Part shown: positions 44,422 to 52,010 of the stretch, in pieces
Layout of the letters: every line of letters starts with the position of its first letter
How positions within the stretch are numbered: the stretch's first letter is position 1
Source: Virgibacillus natechei
GTDB taxonomy: Bacteria; Bacillota; Bacilli; Bacillales; Amphibacillaceae
Length of the DNA stretch: 64,000 nucleotides
NCBI RefSeq assembly: GCF_026013645.1
Contig: NZ_CP110224.1
Coordinates: 3,472,001-3,536,000 of the forward strand
Direction: 5' to 3'
Position numbers and translations under genes: made by a program
Notes under the pieces: model-generated
Databases searched by the model: none
Seen by the model: the letters and a program-made list of their open reading frames with translations, nothing else
What the model was told of the DNA's origin: nothing

Positions 44422-44492
44422 TTTAGTAAACTTGGTTGTCACCAAGCCTTTAGGTGACAGCCTTAGTTGCACTTATGCAGTAAGAAAGTTTT
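44422..44492 (+). repeat. Two-hairpin interspersed repeat (family Q), copy 2
   Basis: Nearly identical to the first two-thirds of copy 1 (34602), including AAACTTGGTTGTCACCAAGC and TTGCACTTATGCAGTAAG, but the second arm of the last hairpin is lost. Lies 33 bp after the recQ stop. The remaining stretch to 44760 holds no gene I can support. Confidence 0.75.
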
Positions 44493-44761
44493 TAATAAAA
44501 CCTTCTACTGTTTCCATTTCATACGTTCTGAAAGAACTGTTTGAGCATACTACGAACGTTATTCGTTTTTTTGTACGTCAGAAAGTATATTTAAGAATGA
44601 ATTTAGATCAGAGGCGAACAGTGACCAGTAATTGTCACACCCCAGTTTTTGTCGAATTATATTCCATGTAAAAAGCAGTGCTTTTACGCTTTCGCTCAGA
44701 TTACGGGTTCGTAAATAGTTCTAATCATCACAAATAACATAGATGTAGTTATATTTTATGT

Positions 44762-44767
44762 TATAAT
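44762..44767 (+). promoter_or_regulatory. -10 element for the toxin gene
   Basis: Perfect TATAAT within TTATGTTATAATATTTG; no good -35 is visible. Predicts a transcript starting near 44774. Confidence 0.5.
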
Positions 44768-44867
44768 ATTTGTATCAATAGATTGGCTTCACATGAGGGG
44801 TTAAGGTGGCACTGTCGTCCTGTCGGTAGTCTTAAGTTGGAGACTTCCAAGGGGGGAGGTGACGCCT

Positions 44868-44954
44868 ATGGATTTTGAAAGCGTTTTGACGTTAATGATA
44901 TCCTTTGGGATGTTAATAGCGTTCATAATGGCTGATAAAAACCATAAAAAATAA
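44868..44954 (+). CDS. Type I toxin peptide (putative holin-like, TxpA/BsrG-like), 28 residues
   Basis: Encodes MDFESVLTLMISFGMLIAFI followed by the charged tail MADKNHKK: a short start, one membrane helix and a lysine-rich end. This is the pattern of Firmicutes type I toxins (TxpA, BsrG, 'putative holin-like toxin'). The ribosome site GGGGGGAGGTGA is very strong. The 5' UTR is long (about 95 nt) and structured; TGAGGGGTTA at 44794-44803 is perfectly complementary to TAACCCCTCA at the 3' end of the gene (44952-44961). Such long-range pairing is known to restrain translation in this class. Not tested experimentally here. Confidence 0.82.
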   Translation: MDFESVLTLMISFGMLIAFIMADKNHKK

Positions 44955-44995
44955 CCCCTCACACTACTTTAGCAGGTATCTGAGGGATTATTTTC
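44944..44995. terminator. Bidirectional terminator between toxin gene and antisense RNA
   Basis: AATAACCCCTCA / TGAGGGATTATT (one mismatch) with TTTT on the plus side and TTTTTT on the minus side. It overlaps the toxin stop codon. Confidence 0.75.
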
Positions 44996-45037
44996 CTGAT
45001 GCCGCCTGACCCCTCTTGATGGGGTTCAGTCTATTGT

Positions 45038-45072
45038 GACCGTTCCATGTACCAGCATGGGCGGTCTTTTTA
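45038..45072 (+). terminator. Distal terminator of the toxin mRNA
   Basis: GACCGTTCCATG / CATGGGCGGTC followed by TTTTT. Gives a full toxin transcript of roughly 295 nt. Confidence 0.75.
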
Positions 45073-45200
45073 ATTATATGTCTTTCTATGGATAGTATAC
45101 CCTAATTATAGACCACAAAACAACTTTTTTCACTTGAATTACCACTTCTATTCGCTTTCACTTGTTGAATAATTTCTATAACCTTCTTCCAGTTTGCCCA

Positions 45201-45314
45201 TTAACCTTCAATAGATTCTTGCTTCGTTTCTCCTAGATCTTTCAATTGCAATTTTCCGTCTTCTGACGAAATATGTTGAACAACAATCCATTTATCACTT
45301 TGCTTTGATTTGCA
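45201..45314 (-). pseudogene. C-terminal gene fragment, family unknown
   Basis: Directly after the stop codon of the degraded acetyltransferase gene, and in the same phase, an open frame reads QSDKWIVVQHISSEDGKL then QLKDLGETKQESIEG and stops. The codon use is coding-like but there is no start. Probably the 3' end of a lost gene; I do not recognise it. Confidence 0.4.
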
Positions 45315-45775
45315 TCATGGTTCAAGTATTTTAACCATCTTCACAATTTCTTCTTCATATCCTAGGTGCTTATAAAAATTAATTGCATTATCATTCGCCT
45401 TGAATACATCTAAAACGAGCTGTTTACATCCTTTATCTAAACACCACTTCTCTGCTTTATCCATTAACATCTTCCCTTTTCCTTTACCTTCACCTGTACT
45501 TGTTACTGCAATCGCTGAAATATATACTACCATATCACTTGTGAAGTAATCCCTGCCTTCATTCAATTCTATATATCCTAGAAACTCACCATCATACTCA
45601 ACCACAAAAATATCTGATTCACTTGACGAGACAGAGTTTGTGGATAACGCTAATTGTTTTTGTTCCATATCCTCTCGGATCCTATATTCCATAAATTGAA
45701 TATCACTAAAACGATCAGATAGATTGATTATACTGTACTGCCTTTATCCTTTTCCTGATACGGCCTAATATGCAT
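45315..45775 (-). pseudogene. GNAT acetyltransferase broken by a 5-bp tandem duplication
   Basis: The start ATG 45775 (MHIRPYQEKDKGS) opens a GNAT reading frame that hits a stop after 15 codons. A tandem duplication, TACTGTACTG at 45731-45740, shifts the frame. Removing one 5-bp unit joins the N-terminus smoothly to INLSDRFSDIQFMEYRIRED and the rest of the protein. The C-terminal part has the acetyl-CoA motif GEGKGKGKMLMDKAEKWC and FYKHLGYEEEIVKM. The restored product would be about 150 residues. A shorter product starting at 45692 is possible but would lack the first strand and helix. Confidence 0.85.
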
Positions 45776-45918
45776 ATGTCTTCAATCCTTTATAAATATT
45801 TGTCGTATTTGAAAGTACCGTTATTTCTACTCGCACAAAGTTAAAAACGCATTCTTGAGGAGAGAGTGACCCTTCTCAAAAAGAAAAGGCACTATAATTC
45901 ATTTCACTTTTGCGCCCT

Positions 45919-46250
45919 TTAATTCAACAAGCGGAACCTTTTATTTGTCCATAGATAATAAACAAAATTTAACTTTTGACCATCCATCTCGAATTCTTCA
46001 TCACTGGATTCTATATATTCAAAACCGTTATTCTCCAAAACTTTTTGAGACGCTATATTATTGGTTGTTGTTTTTGCTTCAATCTGTTTTATATCCAGGT
46101 CTGTTACTAATTCCATCAATAATTTCAATGCTCTTTTAGCGACACCTTTGCCAGTATGTACTTGACCCACCCTGTAGCCTAAATGACCAATTTTCCGAGA
46201 TTCATCGATATCAACTATATTTACTCTCCCCAGAATAGTACCATTATCAA
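45919..46250 (-). pseudogene. N-terminally truncated RimJ/RimL-type GNAT acetyltransferase
   Basis: The readable part begins at FDNGTILGRVNIVDIDESRK and continues through IGHLGYRV, HTGKGVAKRALKLLMELV (acetyl-CoA loop) to ASQKVLENNGFEY and the stop. About 60 residues expected at the N-terminus are absent. In their place lies the 3' end of the upstream C45-type hydrolase gene, overlapping by 30 bp in another frame. No start codon with a ribosome site precedes the family region. Looks like a deletion junction. Confidence 0.75.
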
Positions 46251-47192
46251 ATCTATCTCAAGAACACGACCATTTGCTATGGCAGTCAATACTTTTTGTT
46301 CGTCAAACAGATAGGCAAATGTATGAAGTGTACCAAAAAAGTTATCATAGTCATCAAAAAACATTGGTGAATTGGGATCTCGAAACTTATCAAACATCTC
46401 TTCTCCAGTGCGGTGATCCATTTTAGCTTGATCTAAATGGTCCAAACGTTCAGAAGTGTTCCCGGCTGTACGGTTATATGTATCCATTCGGGCATGTTGA
46501 AAATGATTCGTACATAATAGCGTATGTTGATCATGACGGACTTTAACTTCGACAGAAGATGCCTCTACAACAGCTATTTGACCACTTGCATCACCTATTG
46601 AGTAATTGTAACTCCACGAATGTGGCAATTCCTTTATTAATTGGATAGCCTCATCCGTTGTTTGGCATGTGTCCAACACAATCCTTAGAACACTCCCTGC
46701 ACTTAGCCCCTTTCTCGAATGCGTATGATTAACAAAATGAAAGCCGATAGTCAGTCCTTTTTCATTCACCCCTTCATGCCTACCCAACATATGCAAACTG
46801 TAGCCAACACTCGCATAAGCCTCCTGTGGGTTAATTATTGCTAACCGATTATCATAACTATCAGGTGAAAAATCATAATTTCGAACATAATATTTTGGCG
46901 TGACTACTGCAGAGCAACCCATTCCTTTTAGTTTTGGAATATCGTACCCACTAAATAGAGACAATGCTTTTTTATAAGGAATATTTAATGATTTTGTTAA
47001 CCCTTTCATTTCATCAAGAAGGTGTGGAGCAAATTGATGGAAGATATCTTCGGCAGCACACACATCAATATTTTCATTGATAATAGGCTCAAATTTTTCC
47101 ACCAGTGAAGCGGGAATGTTGTCTCCCTGATTATAGCCAATTTCATGCGACGAGCCTTTTTGTTGATCTATTACTACTTCGAAGTATGGCAA
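46221..47192 (-). CDS. C45-type autoproteolytic hydrolase / acyltransferase (Ntn family)
   Basis: A 323-residue member of the C45 / acyl-CoA:6-aminopenicillanate acyltransferase-like family, which mature by self-cleavage before a cysteine nucleophile. That residue is C93 in LKGMGCSAVV. Supporting segments are YYVRNYDFSPD, GVNEKGLTIGFHFVNH and IGDASGQIAVVEAS. Natural substrates are usually amides; the function here is unknown. The C-terminus (EIDLIMVLFWGE) is encoded where a truncated acetyltransferase gene begins, so the last residues may have been altered by a deletion. Confidence 0.82.
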   Translation of the reverse strand: MPYFEVVIDQQKGSSHEIGYNQGDNIPASLVEKFEPIINENIDVCAAEDIFHQFAPHLLDEMKGLTKSLNIPYKKALSLFSGYDIPKLKGMGCSAVVTPKYYVRNYDFSPDSYDNRLAIINPQEAYASVGYSLHMLGRHEGVNEKGLTIGFHFVNHTHSRKGLSAGSVLRIVLDTCQTTDEAIQLIKELPHSWSYNYSIGDASGQIAVVEASSVEVKVRHDQHTLLCTNHFQHARMDTYNRTAGNTSERLDHLDQAKMDHRTGEEMFDKFRDPNSPMFFDDYDNFFGTLHTFAYLFDEQKVLTAIANGRVLEIDLIMVLFWGE

Positions 47193-47312
47193 ATGTAAGC
47201 ACTCCTTATTTTTCGTTATAAAAGTTCATTCTGCATATTCCTGAATAATCCATTTTATTCCACAAAATAGTCCAATTTTGGAAAAGGTTACTTCGTGGTA
47301 AGCGCGCCTAGG

Positions 47313-47886
47313 CTAACTCCAAATAAGTCTCCTAAATTCCATCAACCAACAATCCCGGTATTCTCCCTCGTGAAATTCGTGTTTAGGAAGTATTTTCACC
47401 TTGGTAAAGCCACACTTTTCGTAACATTTAAGTGCCCTCTTATTCGTAATTTGCGGGTCCATCACTACCCGATCAACTTGTTTGTGTTGCATTAAAAAAT
47501 CCACCATTGACTTTACAAGTAATGTTCCAATTCCTCTATTCCAGTACTCTGTTTCGCCAATAAATTGGTCAATTCCATAGATGTTTTCGGTTTCATCATA
47601 ACCGTAAGTTGCTCTGGTTTTTTTCATCTAACTGATAATATTGTATGTATCCGATCTCTACTTCTTTGTACATAACCATACAGCTAAGCCCATTATTTTT
47701 CTGATTATAAAATTTCTTATTAACTATTTCTATATCAAAAGGATTGTCTCTTCCCTCATAGAATTCAAGCACCAATGGGTTTGAAAGCCACTTTGCCAGT
47801 AAATGATTATCTTTTGTGAGTAGCTGACGGATTTTCAAATTCCCTTTTTCAAATATCAATTGAAATACATCCCCCCATGGAAGCAA
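47313..47886 (-). pseudogene. AAC(6')-like acetyltransferase frameshifted in an A7 tract
   Basis: Two overlapping frames reconstruct one GNAT protein of the aminoglycoside 6'-N-acetyltransferase type. The upstream frame gives LKIRQLLTKDNHLLAKWLSN and EFYEGRDNPFDIE to YIQYYQLDEK. The downstream frame gives TRATYGYDETENIYGIDQFI, EYWNRGIGTLLVKSMVDF and RALKCYEKCGFTKVK. The frames switch at GATGAAAAAAACC (47624-47636 region): six As instead of seven restore a ~180-residue protein. The start is probably a TTG near 47858 with GGGGGGAT upstream. Could be decay, phase variation or a sequencing error. Confidence 0.83.
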
Positions 47887-47907
47887 AAGAACCGTCCCCG
47901 TGTTTCC
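47879..47907. repeat. Short hairpin repeat (family R), copy 1
   Basis: On the minus strand GGAAACACGGGGACGGTTCT followed by TTTGCTTCC. One of four related hairpins with GGAAGCAnG arms and a GGGACGGnnC centre (50009, 57011, 59658). Confidence 0.65.
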
Positions 47908-47956
47908 TAACTTTTATTATAACTAATATTCACTCAGACATGAAGAGATAAGCGAT

Positions 47957-48334
47957 TTATTTAAGGGTCAACACTAAAATCTACCGTTGATATTAGTGAA
48001 TAAATATGGTAATAAAACTAGCTAGCGGAGGAAAAACACGGGACTCCTCGAAAATACAAACCAATTTTCTTCGTGCGATGCAAATGCTGCCGTAGCCTTC
48101 CTTGTCCTGTGGGAAAGTGCAGTGGGAAGACCCCGCAAGAAAAAAAGCGAACTTCTTTTTTCTGAGGCAGGTTAAGTTCGCGACGTCCTGTCGCAACACC
48201 TGCACTAGCACGTCCTGTGCGTCGAAGGCTGAGCTCAAGCCCACGGAAAGCGTAGTGTTTTTCCGCAGCGGTACTATAATTCAAAATTACACCTAGTTTG
48301 TCAACCATATATTTTGGTGAAGAGCCTTATTTAA
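47957..48334. mobile_element. 362-bp MITE with 8-bp target duplication
   Basis: The element proper is 47965-48326, flanked by perfect TTATTTAA repeats (47957-47964 and 48327-48334). Its ends are imperfect inverted repeats: GGGTCAACACTAAAATCTAC on the left and, on the opposite strand, GGCTCTTCACCAAAATATAT on the right, both running into GTTGA. Inside is a single GC-rich foldback module (about 48015-48280) of the same general type as the composite elements at 7641, 12615 and 15325, with the double-hairpin insert (CAGGTTAAGTTCGCGACG ...). There is no transposase gene. GG-initiated ends plus 8-bp duplications fit an ISL3-like transposase acting in trans, by inference. Confidence 0.85.
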
Positions 48335-48593
48335 TTAACCTCTTTTAGGTGTTAATGTTCTTTAGAAATTCACACATCTAAAGCTTAGACAACCATCCCT
48401 AAGATAGAAACAGTATTCCAGAGATAGGTAGATTTTTATGCGGTCTTATTGCCAAAGACGCAGGGTAATCCCATTTGATAACTCTATATACTATTGATAT
48501 ATTAAATATCGGCAGCAGCGGATTGTGAATAAACACACATATTTCGGAGGGTCCACTGTGTGAAATGGTTAACAAGAAAGGGAGATGATACAT

Positions 48594-49995
48594 ATGGGAT
48601 CTGTTAAAACTGCAGATCAAAAAGTTAACGAGGAAATGGATGAAGATTATTCATTAGATAGAGTCCCTCGCGACAAAAGGAACATGGGCTGGATTAGTAT
48701 TACAAATATTACTTTTGGTATTGCAACAGCAATATTTTACTTTCAAAAGGGGAAGTGTTATGGCGCTTTCATTCGGTGCAATTAATGCTATTATATCCGC
48801 TATTTATGCCATTATTGTTGCCGGTATCCTAGGAACATTCATTGCTTATTTATCTGCCAAGTCTGGAATGAATGTTAACTTATTATCACGTGGCGGCGGG
48901 TTTGGCTATATTGGCGCCTCGTTGACCTCATTTATTTATGCTACAAATTTTATAATGTATTGTGCGCTGGAAGGTTTAATACTCGTAGCTGCTGTCCACG
49001 AATTTTTTCCTGTTATCCCTCAATGGGTACTAATTATTTTCTTTGGTTCGATCGTTATCCCTTTAAACTGGTTTGGGATCAAGCAATTGGATAAATTGCA
49101 AAAATGGTCGTTGCCGCTGTTCGGCATTTTTTTAATTGCAGCAATTATTATGGCTGCAAACACGCCTTCCGTTTATGGAGACAGCTTTTGGACGTATATG
49201 CCTGAGGGCGTTCAAGTCGGAGGAACAGCTTTATTACTTTGTATCGGAATGCAGCACGGTATTATGGGGCTGACACCACTGCTCGCTTCAGATTATGCTC
49301 GCTTTCTTAAACCAAAAGATACGAAGATAGGAATATTTGCAATTGGATTTATCCCGCAGATTTTCTGTTTTGGAGTCATGGGCGGCCTTGGGATATGGTT
49401 TGGTGTTCGCCTAGGGGAGCCGAATCCAGGTGTCTATATTGTATTACTCCTAGGTATTTTTGGAGTCTTGTTTACGATGATAACGCAAGTAAGAATTAAT
49501 ATTACGAATATATATAGCGGGTCGTTATCCCTGTCCAGCTTCTTTGAAAATATTTTTAAATTCAAACCTGGCCGCCGCTTTTGGGTTGTCGTTACAGGTG
49601 TTGCTGCGATTATTTTAATGCTGGCCGGTATCGTCAATCATTTGGAGGCAGCCATGACGTTCCAGGGAGTCTTCTTAATGACCTGGGCAGCAATTTTAGT
49701 CACGGACGCCATCATCGTCAAAAGAATATTGAAGATTGGACCTGGTTATTATGAGGCCAGACAACAGAATTTGTATAAATGGAATCCTGTGGGAGTCGTT
49801 GCTTTAGTTGTGGCAAGCGGCTTAGGTACGGTTGCGGCATTAGGCTATATGGGAACATTCCTGCAAAGTACTGCCGCGTTTTTCGCAGCAGTTCTAGCAG
49901 CTGTAATCACCGTGATTTTAGCTGTTTCTACAAAAGGAAAATATTATATCAAAAGAAAAAACAACGATGTTGCGAAAGAAGATTATGTCGCATAA
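48594..49995 (+). pseudogene. NCS1-family permease (cytosine/allantoin/hydantoin type) with +1 frameshift
   Basis: ATG 48594 (GGGAGATG upstream) starts an NCS1 N-terminus: DYSLDRVPRDKRNMGWISIT then GIATAIFYFQ. The frame then breaks at CAAAAGGGGAAG near 48750. A second frame supplies the rest: VMALSFGAINAIISAIYAII, LSRGGGFGYIGASLTSFIY and the remaining ten or so helices to KEDYVA. Removing one G joins them into a ~466-residue carrier of normal length. Likely substrates in this family are nucleobases, allantoin or hydantoins. Real inactivation and a homopolymer sequencing error cannot be separated from here. Confidence 0.85.
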
Positions 49996-50008
49996 GTGGA
50001 AGAAAGGG

Positions 50009-50035
50009 GAAGTATGGGGACGGACCCCGTGCTTC
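50009..50035. repeat. Short hairpin repeat (family R), copy 2
   Basis: GGAAGTATGGGGACGGACCC then CGTGCTTCC; arms pair as a near-perfect hairpin between two converging stop codons, so it may double as a terminator. Confidence 0.65.
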
Positions 50036-51070
50036 CTATTCCACACCACTTTCCAATATCGAGAAAGTTCCCTTCGCACAATCAACCTCCGCCATTGCAC
50101 CATATGGCAAAATAAACTTCGGTTCCGTATGCCCGAAATTCAAGTTATAAAGAATCGGCAAATCTTCTAAGTTGTATTCCTTCATAACGCTTAAAATTTC
50201 TTCTTTGTATGCCTCGTAATATTTCTCATCATGCGGCTTACCAAAAATGACTGCCTTTGCTTTGTGCAAAATGCCCTGCGCGGCGTAATTCCGCAGCCAA
50301 TATTTCATAAATGCAGGTTCCGCCTCTTCCTCCGATGTTTCAAAGAAAAGAATGCTGTCATTCCAATCGTTTTTTTCAGGCCAAAGTTCTGTACCTTTCG
50401 CAAACTCCAGCACATCGATACAACCACCAATCAGACGTCCTTGTACGACACTTGTTGAGCCTTGAATCACTTCATATCCAGTATTTTGCTGCATCGTTCG
50501 CCGCTTGTATTTATTCGCTTCATCCCATTCCAAATACTCACTCGTCCATTCCTTAGCTGGCTGAATTTCACCAATCGCATTACTGGAGAATAGCGTCCGC
50601 TTCACCATTTCTACCGTATAGGAATCCATTTCCACATTTTCAGCAAAATCACTTAAAATCGCTGGCCCATAAAAGGAAGACACTCCTGCTTTAAGGCAAA
50701 ACAAATGAGAAATAGTCACATCGGAATATCCCATGAAAATTTTTGGATTGCTGCGAATGACATCAAAATCAATATAAGGAAGTAATCGGATACTGTCATC
50801 CCCTCCAATATTTGAGAAGATTCCTTTAATTTCCTCATCCTTAAATGCCGTCATCAGATCGTCCGCACGGGCTTTTGGATGCTCATAAAGATAGGCAGCA
50901 CCGTTCAAACTGTTCGGCATCGGGACGACCTCAAGGCCAAAGACTTCTTCCAATCTCTTTACGCCTTGTTCATATCGCCATTTAATTTCTGGCTCACCAG
51001 CTCCTCCCCAAGAAGGGCTTACAGTCGCTACTTTATCTCCCGGTTGCAATTTCTTTGGCTTTATTGACAT
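50036..51070 (-). CDS. S66 family peptidase (MccF / LD-carboxypeptidase-like)
   Basis: A 344-residue serine carboxypeptidase. The nucleophile is S116 in FMGYSDVTI, following GIFSNIGGDDSIRLLPYID. The Glu of the triad lies in ILFFETSEEEAEP and the His in LNFGHTEPKFILPYG. S66 members include LD-carboxypeptidases of murein recycling and MccF, which cleaves the toxic aminoacyl-nucleotide microcin C. The insert and FFETSEE motif fit the MccF-like branch better, but the substrate is not certain. RBS AGTGGTGA precedes ATG. Confidence 0.88.
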   Translation of the reverse strand: MSIKPKKLQPGDKVATVSPSWGGAGEPEIKWRYEQGVKRLEEVFGLEVVPMPNSLNGAAYLYEHPKARADDLMTAFKDEEIKGIFSNIGGDDSIRLLPYIDFDVIRSNPKIFMGYSDVTISHLFCLKAGVSSFYGPAILSDFAENVEMDSYTVEMVKRTLFSSNAIGEIQPAKEWTSEYLEWDEANKYKRRTMQQNTGYEVIQGSTSVVQGRLIGGCIDVLEFAKGTELWPEKNDWNDSILFFETSEEEAEPAFMKYWLRNYAAQGILHKAKAVIFGKPHDEKYYEAYKEEILSVMKEYNLEDLPILYNLNFGHTEPKFILPYGAMAEVDCAKGTFSILESGVE

Positions 51071-51121
51071 TCGATCACCACTTTCTAGTTTTTTGGACGT
51101 ACGAGGGCGTTCCTATACTTC

Positions 51122-51874
51122 CTAAATCTTTTGTACCTCATTCTGAAACCCAAGATAATGATAGTTTTGCTTCATGTACATTTCTCTGGCGGTATCTTCC
51201 CCATCTGCAACTAGGATCACCGTTTTATCAGGATAAGTGTCCATCACAAATTTTTGCAACCTACTGCCGATGCCCTTTTTTTGAAATGCCTCGACAACAG
51301 TTAAGTTATCAATTTCCGCGGTTTTGTCCGTTGTAATGACATCTACATATCCTGCAGGGTTTCCTTTATAAAATGCAAGAACCCTCATAATGCGAGATTC
51401 TTCTTTGAATTGACGTTTGGCCAGATCCATTTTTGCTCTTGCAAATTCACTTCCAAATCCTAAATCTTGCTTGTATTGAAGGTCAAGATAGGTTTCGAAG
51501 TTCTTGTCTGTCACAATCTGAATATCGATATCCGGCTGATCCTCCACTTCTGGAAATTGGTCAGGTTGAATTCCGTATAATTCCAAGAAACCATTTTCAT
51601 ATCCTGAATCATTCAAGTAATCCACTAACTCCCTTTCAAGTTGCATGTTCTCAGGGAAACAAAACTTCACATGTTTTTGACCTTGTCGCAAATGAAATTC
51701 CCTTAAATATTTTTCTGCCTTTTTCAATTCCGTTAATGAAGGCTGCTTTTTAAAATCTATAAAATTACTATCGTACCTGATTAGCATTTCCGGATAATGA
51801 TAGTGTCTGTACAGATCATTTTCAGCTACTATATTTCCTAGTATGTAAATATCATCGAATGTTATCTGTTTCAT
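51122..51874 (-). CDS. GNAT family N-acetyltransferase
   Basis: A 250-residue protein. The C-terminal half is a GNAT domain: YVDVITTDKTAEIDNLTVVE then FQKKGIGSRLQKFVMDTY, the acetyl-CoA binding Q/RxxGxG/A loop, and AREMYMKQNYHYLGF at the end. The N-terminal half (residues 1-120) may be a degenerate second GNAT-like domain (LREFHLRQGQKHVKFCFPEN). Substrate unknown. It lies 51 bp upstream of the S66 peptidase gene on the same strand, so the two are possibly co-transcribed. Confidence 0.85.
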   Translation of the reverse strand: MKQITFDDIYILGNIVAENDLYRHYHYPEMLIRYDSNFIDFKKQPSLTELKKAEKYLREFHLRQGQKHVKFCFPENMQLERELVDYLNDSGYENGFLELYGIQPDQFPEVEDQPDIDIQIVTDKNFETYLDLQYKQDLGFGSEFARAKMDLAKRQFKEESRIMRVLAFYKGNPAGYVDVITTDKTAEIDNLTVVEAFQKKGIGSRLQKFVMDTYPDKTVILVADGEDTAREMYMKQNYHYLGFQNEVQKI

Positions 51875-52010
51875 TGCTGATCCCTTCCCCCATTGCTTCC
51901 TTTTTCATTTTCTATATTATATCATAGGGAAAAGAAGAAGACTTTTTTGATTTTAGAAAGTATTGTTGTATTAACAGCACACATCGTCACAAACAAACGG
52001 AGGGATTAAC

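Larger units (their letters stand above)
44944..45087 (-). ncRNA. Predicted antisense antitoxin RNA
   Basis: On the minus strand TTGTTT (45123-45118), an 18-bp spacer and TATACT (45099-45094) form a plausible promoter pointing at the toxin gene. The RNA would begin near 45087, form a strong 5' hairpin (GACCGCCCATG / CATGGAACGGTC) and end at the bidirectional terminator. It would pair with about 120 nt of the toxin mRNA 3' end, the geometry of bsrG/SR4 and txpA/RatA. Ends are estimates. Confidence 0.55.

Noticed and set aside
48594..49995. Two genes (a 63-residue protein and a 426-residue permease)
   Set aside because: The first is the N-terminus of the same NCS1 permease; one base change joins them.
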